64,000 bases of DNA from Candidatus Poribacteria bacterium (GCA_022821065.1 JAJEEK010000090.1:62001-126000), one strand, 5' to 3'. Shown: positions 24,612 through 34,053, counted from the stretch's first letter. Program-made: numbers and translations. Notes: generated by a model not told the origin, from the sequence alone.

Positions 24612-27230
24612 ATGCGATACTTATTGATTTTTGGGGTCTGTTTAATCTTAATAAGTGGTTATTGCCTCTCAGTATCAGCACAGGAGGCGGCGCAACCCAC
24701 GAAACCTGAAGCACAAGCATCGGCAAAGAAAAAAGAGTTTGAAGATTTTTCAAAAGTAACCGAGGATAGTAAAAGTTATCAAGGTTTTTTTCGGCTTTAC
24801 GAGAAGAAAGAGAACCTCTATTGTGAGATACAACCGTCCCAATTAGACAAACCTTTTCTCTGCATGATGAGCCTTTCACGGGGGTTGGGAAGAGGGTATC
24901 TTATTTCTGGTATGACGCTGAATGAATGGCTGCTCGTCTGGAAGCGCGTTGGTGACCGTGTGCACCTCGTCCGAAAAAATGTGCGTTTCCGTGCTGATAA
25001 AGGGACACCGACCGGACAAGCGGTGGACTATAGTTACAGCGACTCAGTGTTATTTTCTCTTAAGATTGAAAGTATACATCCACAACGGCGGAGTTTATTG
25101 GTGAACGTTGCTCCGGTCTTTATGTCTGACTTGCCGCCTTTAGCGGGTAGTATCGGTGGTGGTGCTCGGTTCGACAAAACACGTAGCACTTGGGGAACAA
25201 TCAAGGGTTTCCCGAAGAATGTTGAGTTGCGAGTTAAGGCGGTGTACGCCGCGAGCGGCTCTATGACGACTGTCCCGGACAGTCGCGGTATCCAATTGAC
25301 ACTGCACTACAGTCTTTCCGAGCTCCCATCGAACAACTATCAACCGCGACTCGCTGATGACCGGCTCGGACACTTCATGACCGTTGTCAAAGATTATTCG
25401 CTCCAAACGAGTGATGCGCCATACATCCGGTATGTCAACCGTTGGCATTTGGAGAAGGCGGATAAAAAGGCGGAGCTCTCGCCGCCGAAGGATCCGATTA
25501 TCTTCTATATTGAGAAGACGGTGCCGCACCGTTTCCGTCCGTATATTCGTCAAGGGATCTTAGAGTGGAATAAGGCGTTTGAGAAGGCAGGTTTTGTCGA
25601 TGCGATTGAGGCGCGGATTCAGCAAGATTATGAGGACTGGGACCCCGAAGATGCGCGGTATAACACGATCCGTTGGGTCGTTGACGCGGGCTTCGCGATT
25701 GGTCCGTCGCGTGTGAATCCGTTGACGGGTCAGATATTGGATGCGGATATTCTTATCAGTGACGGTTTCATTCGGTCGTGGCAGCGAGAGTACACGACCT
25801 ATTTCGAGGAACTCGACCACGAACACGATCACCCGATAGATGATTCCTCACGGTTTCAGTGTCAGATGGCATCTGGATTGGCGCGTCAGATGGGATTCAT
25901 GGCGAGCGTGCTGCAGGCGCGTGGGGTGGTCGGTGAAGACGGTGAGTTGCCGGAAGCGTTTATCGGTCAGGCACTGAAATCGCTGACGATGCACGAGGTC
26001 GGTCATACGTTGGGATTACGGCACAACTTTAAAGCGAGTACGATCCATTCGCTTGATGACTTGAACAAGAAAAGCGATGAGGCGCTGCTCGGATCCGTCA
26101 TGGAATACGACGCTGTGAACATCGCACCTGAAGGCAAAAAGCAGGGTGACTATTATACAACGACGATTGGACCGTGGGATTATTGGGTGGTCGAATACGC
26201 TTACAAGTCGATCGGTGGGAGCAGCCCTGAAGCGGAATTGCCGGAGTTACAGAAAATCGCTGCCCGCGTCGCAACGCCGGGATTGACGTACGGTACGGAC
26301 GGTGATGCGTCGGCGTATCAGAGCAGGGATTTAGATCCGCTGGTCAATCGGTGGGATCTGGGTTCGGATCCGCTTGATTTTGCGAAACAGCGTCGCGAGA
26401 TTGTCGTTGAGCTCTGGGATAAGATCGCTGACAAGGTGACGAAAGAGGGGATGGGGTATCAGCGTGTCAGGCGTGCCTTCGGCTCGCTGCTGGGTGAACA
26501 CGGCTATTCGATGTACCTTGCAAGCCGTTATATCGGTGGACAGTACCACCACCGGGATCACCGTGGTGATGAGAATGGACGGCTGCCGTTTGTGCCTGTC
26601 CCGGCGGCGAAACAGCGTGAAGCGTTGGATTTTATCAAAGAGCACGCGCTCTCAGACAAAGTGTTCGATTTCCCGCCGGATCTGCTCAACAGTCTCGCGA
26701 TTACGCGTTGGAGCGACTGGGGATCAAGTAGCGGGAGTTCTACACGTCTCGATTACCCGGTGCATAATGTTATTCTGAGTAATCAGAACCGTATTTTGGG
26801 ACGCTTGCTCCATCCGAACGTCCTCTCGCGTGTTCAGGATACAGAGTTGAAGTTTCCAGAAGGTGAGGATGCGTTCACACTGCCGGAACTTTTCTCAGGT
26901 ATTACGGATGCGGTTTGGACGGAACTGGATCGGAATGTCGGAGAGAAACAGTGGTCGAATACGGATGCGTTCATCTCCAGTTTCCGGCGTGCGTTGCAAC
27001 GTGAGCACCTGAAGCGGCTCATTAAGTTGGTATTAGACGCGGATAGCGGAACACCTGAAGACGCGAGGTCGCTGGCACGCCACCATCTTGGACAGATCAA
27101 CAGTGGGATACAGGGTGTGCTTCAGAATGCACAAGGTAGGCTTGATGATTACAGTTTGGCGCACCTTGAAGAGTCACAGGTCCGGGTTACGAAGGCGTTG
27201 GATGCGAGTTTCCAAGTCCAGAAACGATGA
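24612..27230 (+). CDS. Secreted zinc metalloprotease (DUF5117/DUF4953 type)
   Basis: 872 residues with a signal peptide (residues 1-26, ending near VSAQ). The long N-terminal beta-rich part (about 40-290) is of the DUF5117 type. The extended zincin signature HEVGHTLGLRHNF at about 459-471 gives three His ligands and the catalytic Glu, with a downstream VMEYD Met-turn. The helical C-terminal part is of the DUF4953 type. Such proteins are exported and thought to degrade peptides outside the cytoplasm. TAAGGAG precedes the ATG. Confidence 0.88.
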   Translation: MRYLLIFGVCLILISGYCLSVSAQEAAQPTKPEAQASAKKKEFEDFSKVTEDSKSYQGFFRLYEKKENLYCEIQPSQLDKPFLCMMSLSRGLGRGYLISGMTLNEWLLVWKRVGDRVHLVRKNVRFRADKGTPTGQAVDYSYSDSVLFSLKIESIHPQRRSLLVNVAPVFMSDLPPLAGSIGGGARFDKTRSTWGTIKGFPKNVELRVKAVYAASGSMTTVPDSRGIQLTLHYSLSELPSNNYQPRLADDRLGHFMTVVKDYSLQTSDAPYIRYVNRWHLEKADKKAELSPPKDPIIFYIEKTVPHRFRPYIRQGILEWNKAFEKAGFVDAIEARIQQDYEDWDPEDARYNTIRWVVDAGFAIGPSRVNPLTGQILDADILISDGFIRSWQREYTTYFEELDHEHDHPIDDSSRFQCQMASGLARQMGFMASVLQARGVVGEDGELPEAFIGQALKSLTMHEVGHTLGLRHNFKASTIHSLDDLNKKSDEALLGSVMEYDAVNIAPEGKKQGDYYTTTIGPWDYWVVEYAYKSIGGSSPEAELPELQKIAARVATPGLTYGTDGDASAYQSRDLDPLVNRWDLGSDPLDFAKQRREIVVELWDKIADKVTKEGMGYQRVRRAFGSLLGEHGYSMYLASRYIGGQYHHRDHRGDENGRLPFVPVPAAKQREALDFIKEHALSDKVFDFPPDLLNSLAITRWSDWGSSSGSSTRLDYPVHNVILSNQNRILGRLLHPNVLSRVQDTELKFPEGEDAFTLPELFSGITDAVWTELDRNVGEKQWSNTDAFISSFRRALQREHLKRLIKLVLDADSGTPEDARSLARHHLGQINSGIQGVLQNAQGRLDDYSLAHLEESQVRVTKALDASFQVQKR

Positions 27231-27275
27231 AGGTTTGCTTTCGTTCAGAATTTACACAAAATGCCTATATTTGCT

Positions 27276-27296
27276 GGCGAGGTTTTTAACCTCGCC
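27276..27296. terminator. Hairpin downstream of the metalloprotease gene
   Basis: GGCGAGGTT, loop TTT, AACCTCGCC, followed by AATTTTC on the plus strand, 46 bases after the stop. A plausible intrinsic terminator and also a member of the 3-base-loop palindrome family. Confidence 0.55.
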
Positions 27297-27355
27297 AATT
27301 TTCTGTTGTCTGAAAATGAATTGCCCTACCACAAACGAAAGATTAGGAGAAATAG

Positions 27356-28282
27356 ATGGAGATCGTCCAATATACCGCTGATTTGCAAACGCCGGTGACG
27401 CAATTTTACAATCGTGTGACCGCCAACGTTCCGTACTGCTACCCTGTAAAGGAAGAAGAATTTGCTGTCGCATTACGCGGGGTTACGACCGGTAAATCCG
27501 ATAAAGATGCGGGTGGCATCGACGCTGAAGCCGCTTTTGCTGCAACGGTGAACGGTGCTGTGCAGGCGTTTATCCATGTCGGTATCGGTCAGACGGGCAA
27601 GAATAGAGAAGAAGACGTAGGTGTGATTCGGTTTTTTGGGTATGAACGGGGTATGCGGCATGTCGGACAAGCCTTACTTGAAAAAGCGGAAGATTATCTG
27701 AAAACTTATGACATTTTCCGAATCCTCGCCTTTTCACAGGACTACCGATACCGTTTCTATCATTTCGGGCATTCCTATCTGTCGGATGCGCTTGACCAAG
27801 TTCAGGCACTCCTCGGATTCAACGGATACCGTCGTTGCGCTGGTGAGGTTTTTTTGAATTGGGAAGACTATACTGTTACACCGATACCTGCAAGTCTGTC
27901 AGTGGAACTTTCTGTGGAGTGGGAGGATGGACGCGGGGAACGTCCGAATTGTACTGTGAGAGCCTATCAAGGCGACGAACAAGTTGGTATCTGTGAATCT
28001 GTGTGCGGTGGCGAGTTTTCAAGCCATCCAGATGCGCAAGACTGGCTACATACGGTTTGGCTCGGTATTGAAGATGATTTTCAGGGACAAGGCTTGGGAC
28101 GCTACCTACTCCAGTATGAGCTTCAAGAAATGAAAAAGATTGGATACCGACACGCGGCGATTAGTACGGCTTGGGATAACCATCGTGCGTTTCTATTTTA
28201 CAGCAACTGCGGTTATCGGACGGTAGATTGGACTTATGGATTTGTCAAAGACCTCTCCGAAACACCGACACAGAAGTGGTAA
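27356..28282 (+). CDS. GNAT-family N-acetyltransferase, two-domain
   Basis: 308 residues, about twice a single GNAT domain. The C-terminal half has the acetyl-CoA-binding motif A, GIEDDFQGQGLGRYLLQYEL, then STAWDNHRAFLFYSNCGYR. The N-terminal half (EGVIRFF, QALLEKAEDYL) looks like a degenerate second domain without the full Q/R-x-x-G-x-G/A loop. The acceptor is unknown. TAGGAG lies before the ATG. Confidence 0.75.
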   Translation: MEIVQYTADLQTPVTQFYNRVTANVPYCYPVKEEEFAVALRGVTTGKSDKDAGGIDAEAAFAATVNGAVQAFIHVGIGQTGKNREEDVGVIRFFGYERGMRHVGQALLEKAEDYLKTYDIFRILAFSQDYRYRFYHFGHSYLSDALDQVQALLGFNGYRRCAGEVFLNWEDYTVTPIPASLSVELSVEWEDGRGERPNCTVRAYQGDEQVGICESVCGGEFSSHPDAQDWLHTVWLGIEDDFQGQGLGRYLLQYELQEMKKIGYRHAAISTAWDNHRAFLFYSNCGYRTVDWTYGFVKDLSETPTQKW

Positions 28283-28468
28283 TTCTTGATTTGGATCAAC
28301 CGAGACTATCGGTGTGGCGCGCTGATGCATCCCGGAATTGAACGCCGCGGGACCACCACCGACATCAACAATGTCCCGCGCCAAGTCGTCTTCGGAGAGG
28401 TTGAACATATCCAAGTATTCATCAAATGACCTACCCCACGGAACAATATCTTTGTAATGGAAATCCAT
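28283..28468 (-). pseudogene. N-terminal fragment of a SAM-dependent methyltransferase
   Basis: The first ~60 codons (MDFHYKDIVPWGRSFDEYLD, then IVDVGGGPAAFNSGM and IVSVDPNQ) match the start of a methyltransferase with motif I DVGGGPAAFN. After VSVDP the similarity stops and the frame runs antisense into the 3' end of the acetyltransferase gene. A functional enzyme would need some 150 more residues, so this is a truncated remnant. Confidence 0.65.
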
Positions 28469-28489
28469 CAGATGTCCTTTTGGGATGCC

Positions 28490-29095
28490 TTATGCTTTTT
28501 GGTTAACCATGCTGGAGAGGATGCCGAGGATTTTGTCGCACCGCTCGATCGCGTACAGTGTCATATCAATATATAGTTTCTGCCCTTCTAATTTGAGGAA
28601 AAGCCACTCTGTACCGGTGGTGGTCGCCCCATAAATACAAGCGATATTATTGCCTTTTTGCTGATTAAAACACTGTGCCGCGAGCATTTCGGCGACACAT
28701 TGCCCGATGCCAAGTGTTGGGTCCGCATTCTTCGCTTCAACAAGAATGATGACAGGTGCCTCTAAATAAAATTGTTCTGGCGACAGGCTTATCAAAAAAT
28801 CGCACGTTCCTGTTAATCCTTTTTCGGTATCAACGCTAAAGTCAATTCCCGAAAAAAGACTAATCCGTCGATCGAATTGCTCCCGGAGCTCAACGAGAAC
28901 GTTGGTTACAATAAGTTCTGAGCGTGCCTTTTCTGTCCTTATAGCGATTGCTAACTGCACCTTTTTCGCCAATTCTGCAACGAGTGCTTCGCTCGGTGGT
29001 ATAGGCTCTATATCAGAAAAGATATTTGGGGATTCAATCGTCTCTAACTGGAACTTTTCCTGCACTGTTTCTAAAGTAAAATCGCTATAAGACAT
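28490..29095 (-). CDS. PD-(D/E)XK-like protein of unknown function
   Basis: 201 residues. A conserved-looking core LTGTCDFLIS then VIILVEAKN fits D-x(n)-E-x-K of the restriction-endonuclease fold, and the surrounding VECQAAEMLAAQ-like segment (GQCVAEMLAAQCFNQQ) resembles a family common in cyanobacteria. No helicase or methylase partner is adjacent. GAGGG lies eleven bases before the ATG. Confidence 0.55.
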   Translation of the reverse strand: MSYSDFTLETVQEKFQLETIESPNIFSDIEPIPPSEALVAELAKKVQLAIAIRTEKARSELIVTNVLVELREQFDRRISLFSGIDFSVDTEKGLTGTCDFLISLSPEQFYLEAPVIILVEAKNADPTLGIGQCVAEMLAAQCFNQQKGNNIACIYGATTTGTEWLFLKLEGQKLYIDMTLYAIERCDKILGILSSMVNQKA

Positions 29096-29110
29096 GGAAT
29101 AGAATCCCTC

Positions 29111-30154
29111 TTAATCGGCAGCATCAACACCTACTTCCTGTAAAACCGCTGCGGCCCGCTGTGCCAACTCAGTTGTCGCATCACGCTTGATTGCCCTGTT
29201 TAAGTGTATGATGGCGCGTTCATCGCCGTCTTTCGCTAATTCTAACGCTTCCTCAAACCCTTTGTTCCCGTAACTGAAATCCCTTGGAATGACAGTAAGA
29301 TCACGGTCTTTCCAGTAATACTTCAATTCATCAGATTCCCAGTTGCGGTAGACATCTTCCCACTTGAGGGAGTTGAAGATATTCAGGTGGGGTTCGAGCA
29401 TGTGCTCAGCGATCGGGGCATCGACAGCCTGATAGCGGTTGTCGAGCGATACGCGGAGCCTGTCTTCGGTCAAATTCGGTAGTGCTTTGTGGATTGTCAA
29501 AGCGGGGAATATGAGTGTATCGCCGACTTCGTAGTTTGTGGAGTGCCACTCACCGGACAACTCGTCCTCTCTGACGCAGAGGCTGCCGGCACCAAGTGAA
29601 AAGTGGTGCTCCATGACCTTATTGACTTTATGCGAGCCGGGGAGGACTGCTAAACCGCCTAACTCTATCGGGCAATCTCCGACCGGTGCCCAACAGGTAT
29701 AGGTTTGGAAATTTCCTTGGAAGTGGACGAAGTCTTGATGTATCGGTGTTGTATGCGCTGTGTATTTCGGGAACCAGAGGCGTGTAATCTTCTGTGGGTG
29801 CGGGAGTACTTCTCTACCGATAATCTTCTCCACCATGTCAACGACTTCGTGCCAGTGTCCGGAACGGTGAAAGGCTTGTAATTTATAGACTTCGTGGTAT
29901 ACGTCCGTGTACTCGGAGTCGCCTTCGGTGCACTGGGCGGAAATATCGGCGATGCCGTCCATCGGGTCGGTCCCCGCGACGAGCCATCCGCCTTCTTGCA
30001 TAGTGGTTAGCATCTCTCGCCGCAATTCCCAGAGTTTGTCGGGGTTTTGCAGCTTCTTGAAGAAGAGGTAGCCTTCTTCTGAGATTCGGTGTCGCAGTTC
30101 TTCTGGATCATGCATCGCGTCGTTGGATACGCGAAGTTCTTTTAACGTCTCCAT
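29111..30154 (-). CDS. Phytanoyl-CoA dioxygenase (PhyH) family protein, long form
   Basis: 347 residues. Iron ligands are the HQD of PIHQDFVHF (near 139-141) and the His of LTIHKAL (near 220); LAVLPGSHKVN and RVSLDNRYQ are the usual family blocks. A ~70-residue C-terminal helical extension follows the catalytic domain. Substrate unknown. AAGGAG precedes the ATG. It is 15 bases from the PD-(D/E)XK-like gene and may be co-transcribed with it. Confidence 0.85.
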   Translation of the reverse strand: METLKELRVSNDAMHDPEELRHRISEEGYLFFKKLQNPDKLWELRREMLTTMQEGGWLVAGTDPMDGIADISAQCTEGDSEYTDVYHEVYKLQAFHRSGHWHEVVDMVEKIIGREVLPHPQKITRLWFPKYTAHTTPIHQDFVHFQGNFQTYTCWAPVGDCPIELGGLAVLPGSHKVNKVMEHHFSLGAGSLCVREDELSGEWHSTNYEVGDTLIFPALTIHKALPNLTEDRLRVSLDNRYQAVDAPIAEHMLEPHLNIFNSLKWEDVYRNWESDELKYYWKDRDLTVIPRDFSYGNKGFEEALELAKDGDERAIIHLNRAIKRDATTELAQRAAAVLQEVGVDAAD

Positions 30155-30180
30155 CTGATTTCTCCTTGGGTCTATCGGTG

Positions 30181-30669
30181 TTAGTGCCCGTTCTGTGACG
30201 GGGGCGGTTCATTGAAAGGGATGCCTTTCGCCTCCGCTGCGAGTCGGCGTTTATTCCAATCGGCAATGGCTTGGTACGCTTCTGTACGTCCCTGCTCAAT
30301 CCCTTGTTCAATTCCCTGTTCAATCCCTTGTTCAATCCCTTGTTCTTTGGCTTTTTCAAGGCTTTGTGCATGTTCAGCACGCCATTCGTTAAACCGTCTT
30401 AACATGATATCCGCTCCTTCTTTAAAGATAATAAACGCAATTGCGGTTCGATTAAACGCTGGAGACGTTACGTCTAATTTTCTTAACGTCTGCAAGATGC
30501 CGTTCCATCCTGTGATAAGTTCGTAGAGACATACGCCGATAATATAGAGAAGTCCTAACACCGTATAAGTGATGAATTTGTACTGCCATCGGAAATTAGG
30601 GGCACTCTCTAAATCAAGATTGTGGTACAATAACAATCTGATTGAAAGGAGTCTCTGAAACGTCCGCAC
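30181..30669 (-). CDS. Small membrane protein with GIEQ repeats, possibly a truncated Rpn-like gene
   Basis: 162 residues from a GTG codon that directly follows a TGA. One hydrophobic segment (FITYTVLGLLYIIGVCLYEL) is followed by a helical region and (G-I-E-Q) repeated four times as 12-base units at about 30298-30345. The repeat and downstream tail resemble the C-terminal part of the gene at 3541-4464, though the N-terminal nuclease core is not visible. It may be a decayed member. It lies just outside the defence island. Confidence 0.4.
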   Translation of the reverse strand: MRTFQRLLSIRLLLYHNLDLESAPNFRWQYKFITYTVLGLLYIIGVCLYELITGWNGILQTLRKLDVTSPAFNRTAIAFIIFKEGADIMLRRFNEWRAEHAQSLEKAKEQGIEQGIEQGIEQGIEQGRTEAYQAIADWNKRRLAAEAKGIPFNEPPPSQNGH

Positions 30670-30739
30670 TCAGCGTTACGGTATTTGACCCTATGGAATT
30701 TGACCGAAAAAACTTGTTTTAACTTTGCTGATTTTGTGG

Positions 30740-30759
30740 TCTGAATTACCGTTGGCACT
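30740..30759. repeat. 20-bp direct repeat, left copy, flanking the methyltransferase/FRG cassette
   Basis: TCTGAATTACCGTTGGCACT, identical to the copy at 34005-34024. The two copies bracket two co-directional genes almost exactly: 78 bases from the methyltransferase stop here, and 20 bases from the FRG gene start at the other end. Confidence 0.85.
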
Positions 30760-30837
30760 TCAGGATGTCAATCGGAGATTGATAAAAATAGCAGAATAGT
30801 GGATTGACACAGAGTACGGGTAAAAGTGTTGTCAGAA

Positions 30838-32283
30838 TCACTTTATATCTGAATCAAATTGAATATCGGGAAAAAGTCGATCACCTTTCTTTGTCGGTTT
30901 AACACGTAACTTCCCCGGCAGTTGGAGTACATCATAGACTGATTCAGGATCATCAAAAAACTTATCCGTGATTTGCCAAAACTGAAGTCTCGGAAATGAC
31001 AGCCCTTTATACTTGAACTTTTCTACTTTGTCAGCGATTTTGCGCATTTCGGAAGTAACAGGTTCAAGCGTAATCAATATAACAATATCTGCTGTATCGT
31101 TCTCAATAAATTTCTGAAGCTGACGAACCTGACCTGGACTCGGTTTCCCAACTTTAACTTCTGCAGCTATCCGCACATCTGACCTTTTCTTGTCTCTCAA
31201 TGACCATATTGAAATATCCGAATCATTGTCAGCATCTTTAGATGGAGTAAGATTAAGCCGTGTTGCTGCCCAATTTGATAATATTGTATGCTTCGTTTCT
31301 TTATTGGCGAGTTCTTTCACACCCTTGAAGTTTGTTGGAAATCCTACTATCTCGTAGTCTTCTGATGGTTTTAAACTGTATTTATCCTTGAGGCGACGCT
31401 CTGTTACATCCAATGCAATAATTGAGCTGTCAATCCCTATCCATTTCCGTTTGAGTGCTTGCGCAGCATTAAGCGTAGTGCCACTTCCACAGAACGGGTC
31501 TAATACCACGTCTCCATCTTCTGAGGAGGTTTCTATCATACGTGTGTAGAGTAGACTTGGCTTTTGTGTGGGATAACCCAGACGTTCGGAAATCGCTAAA
31601 GAAAGAACTCCAACATCATCCCAAACATCACGCAAGAATGCATCGTCAGTTTTTGTTCGTATTCTTTTATACTGCCCCTTATCATCTTGCATACGATCCA
31701 GTTTTTTGTCTATTATATCTTTTTCTTTATCTCGACGAAAAAGCTTGTTTTCATACACAGGTTTAGGTGTAATGAAAACATAATTTTCAGTTTTCGTATA
31801 GAACAAGATAATATCGTGCATTTTTCGGTACTTTCTTGAAGCACCTGAAAAACGACGATAATACCACACTATTTCATTCTTAAAAGATTCACTTTCCTGT
31901 CCATTGCTATGGTTCCAGATAGCATCCATTAACACTTTAAGATAGTGACTTATATTAGGATCACAGTGCATATACATACTTCCGGATTTAGTGAGTACTC
32001 GGTGCATTTCGACAAGTCTCGGTCCCATAAAAGTAAGGTAGGCACGTATCGCGCCTTTGTTGCCAGTCACAGCATTGCTTAGCAACATATCGTATCCACT
32101 TAGACATTCATTGAGTGCTTTATATACTTTACAACTTTCAGATCGCTCTTTAATGTCAACTCGTGCGTATTCTGCATTGTTAGGTCCACTGTTGAATGGC
32201 GGATCTGTACAGATTAAATCCACAGATTCATCCTTGATTTTCCGTAAGATGTCAAGGTTGTCGCCCCAATAAAGTTTATTCAT
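30838..32283 (-). CDS. Beta-class DNA methyltransferase with nuclease-like tail, island paralogue
   Basis: About 481 residues from ATG 32283 (MNKLYWGDN), which overlaps the stop of the FRG gene by eight bases; the open frame 20 codons upstream is not used because the paralogue at 14501-16012 also starts MNKLYFGDN. Motif IV CTDPPFNSG near 27 and DPFCGSGTT near 260 give the beta-class order. The C-terminal domain has IAAEVKVGK, keeping the E-x-K of a PD-(D/E)XK site, but the upstream Asp-Gly motif is degraded (KDADNDSD). It is much more AT-rich than its paralogue. Likely role: modification part, or self-sufficient part, of a defence system with the FRG protein. Confidence 0.8.
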   Translation of the reverse strand: MNKLYWGDNLDILRKIKDESVDLICTDPPFNSGPNNAEYARVDIKERSESCKVYKALNECLSGYDMLLSNAVTGNKGAIRAYLTFMGPRLVEMHRVLTKSGSMYMHCDPNISHYLKVLMDAIWNHSNGQESESFKNEIVWYYRRFSGASRKYRKMHDIILFYTKTENYVFITPKPVYENKLFRRDKEKDIIDKKLDRMQDDKGQYKRIRTKTDDAFLRDVWDDVGVLSLAISERLGYPTQKPSLLYTRMIETSSEDGDVVLDPFCGSGTTLNAAQALKRKWIGIDSSIIALDVTERRLKDKYSLKPSEDYEIVGFPTNFKGVKELANKETKHTILSNWAATRLNLTPSKDADNDSDISIWSLRDKKRSDVRIAAEVKVGKPSPGQVRQLQKFIENDTADIVILITLEPVTSEMRKIADKVEKFKYKGLSFPRLQFWQITDKFFDDPESVYDVLQLPGKLRVKPTKKGDRLFPDIQFDSDIK

Positions 32284-33985
32284 CTTCTTCCTCACTTGTG
32301 TTGTGGTTGAAAACTTCCTGTAATAGAGAACTAAATTCTGCAATCATTTCATCGTTTTCTTGTTGTTTGGCAAGTTCTAATGCATCTTCAATGTCTTGTC
32401 TTGCATCATCAACAAGAACAAGAAAAAACAAAGTTTCTGACCTATGATAGTAAACAGATAGTTCATTTGGGTTTAGCTCAATTGCCCTGTTAAAGTCATC
32501 AAGTGCAGAAGGATATTCCTGTAATTCTTTCAATATTAAACCACGTTCAAAATAAGCGTCAAAATAATCCGGCCTTAGTGAAATTGCTTCAGCAAAATCT
32601 TCCAAAGCTTCTTCCTCCTGACCAAGATAATACTTACTCAGTCCACGATTATAATATGCCTCTTCATAGTCTTCTTTTTTATTAATTGCTGTGTCATAAT
32701 CATTTATGGCATCCAAATATTGACTTTGTTGTTGGTATAAATACCCTCTATTGAAATAAGTTTCAGCATCATCTGGATCTATATTTTCTGCCTCTGCAAA
32801 ATCCTTCAATGCCTGGTCATATATCTCAAGTGAGGTATATGCCCTACCCCGTAAATTATATGCTTGTATTCTATTTGGATCCTTTTGGATGGCTCTTGAA
32901 GAATATTCTAATGCCTTTTCGTATTCCTCTTTTTCCTCTTTTTCAATTGCACTGTCACCAAAGTCTATTAGTGCTGAATAAGTAGGTTCAGTGTACGGTG
33001 CCTCCTTACGATTTACCCATGCGAAACCTTCAAAATCTGGGAATAGTCTATCTTCGGTATAACCTGATGTTCTCTCAAGCTCTGTAAGTATTTTACCCTT
33101 GCACCCCTCTTCAATTATACATTCATCATCTGCATCAAGTTCATAGTTTCCAAATAGTAGAACGGATTGCTGTGAGATAATTCTGTTGTTCTGAAACATC
33201 GGTTTTAAGTAATAAAGTGGAGAACCTTTAGGTTCCTTTAGAAAATCATCAATTGTCTTCTCCGCACCTTTTTTCATAAAATCAGGTGTAATCTCAGTAA
33301 ATTTTGATCGTTTCATCTGTATGACCGAGACTTTACCGTGCGGAGGTTTATTAATATTTTGCGACTCACCATTTTCGTCCTTTTTCTGAAAATCTCGACA
33401 CGCAAACCAGAGAGCAATTTGGGCACTATAACTAAAATCAATTAGACATGTTGCAGCACCATAATGCTGAAGTTCAACGAGTATTTCTAAATCACTCCAT
33501 TCCGTTCCATCTTTCCTATCGTAACCTCGCTGTCTTGCTGCTCTGATTAAATCTTTATTGATATTGAGGAATTTCTCAAAGTCCATTTCACTTTCTACTG
33601 GTCGCCGATAAGCGGATGCTTGAATTTTATACGCTTTATTCGGAACACCTCTAAATACATAATGCCCTTCCTCAAATTGCTTCGACCATTTTATAAAATC
33701 ATCCAGTGATTTTATGAGTTTACCTTCGTTTTGGGTTTCTTCGTTTGCGTGAATTTTCCAATACACAAGTGGTGGTTTCTCAGCTTTCCCATCTTTCTTC
33801 AGATTATCCAATGCTCTTTCAACAGGATGAATCTGTGCCGTATGTGATAAGCCGCCTCGTTGCTTATGTATTTCTTCAACTTTTGTTTTAATTACTTGTA
33901 ATTCTTTTGTTTGTCCAGCGAATAGTTCAAGGATAAGTTGTTCAGCTATACTCGGAACTAATTTTTTATTTTCACTAATATTCAT
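32276..33985 (-). CDS. FRG-domain protein with TPR repeats
   Basis: 569 residues. A winged-helix-like N-terminal part (1-80) is followed by an FRG domain at about 90-215 (HYVFRGVPNKAYKIQASAYR, then LVELQHYGAATCLIDFSYSA). The C-terminal half (about 345-540) is an array of TPR units with the W/LG-Y-A-x-F-P pattern (AYNLRGRAYTSLEIYDQAL, AYYNRGLSKYYLGQEEEAL). FRG domains (FxRxG) occur in phage-defence contexts and their activity is not settled; the TPR array suggests target or partner recognition. First gene of an overlapping pair with the methyltransferase. AT-rich composition. Confidence 0.8.
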   Translation of the reverse strand: MNISENKKLVPSIAEQLILELFAGQTKELQVIKTKVEEIHKQRGGLSHTAQIHPVERALDNLKKDGKAEKPPLVYWKIHANEETQNEGKLIKSLDDFIKWSKQFEEGHYVFRGVPNKAYKIQASAYRRPVESEMDFEKFLNINKDLIRAARQRGYDRKDGTEWSDLEILVELQHYGAATCLIDFSYSAQIALWFACRDFQKKDENGESQNINKPPHGKVSVIQMKRSKFTEITPDFMKKGAEKTIDDFLKEPKGSPLYYLKPMFQNNRIISQQSVLLFGNYELDADDECIIEEGCKGKILTELERTSGYTEDRLFPDFEGFAWVNRKEAPYTEPTYSALIDFGDSAIEKEEKEEYEKALEYSSRAIQKDPNRIQAYNLRGRAYTSLEIYDQALKDFAEAENIDPDDAETYFNRGYLYQQQSQYLDAINDYDTAINKKEDYEEAYYNRGLSKYYLGQEEEALEDFAEAISLRPDYFDAYFERGLILKELQEYPSALDDFNRAIELNPNELSVYYHRSETLFFLVLVDDARQDIEDALELAKQQENDEMIAEFSSLLQEVFNHNTSEEEDE

Positions 33986-34004
33986 GATGTTTTTTAGGTA
34001 AGAT

Positions 34005-34024
34005 TCTGAATTACCGTTGGCACT
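34005..34024. repeat. 20-bp direct repeat, right copy
   Basis: TCTGAATTACCGTTGGCACT, identical to 30740-30759, lying 20 bases upstream of the FRG gene. Confidence 0.85.
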
Positions 34025-34053
34025 CCATCTCCTTTTATGTTGGGTTTAGAGTT

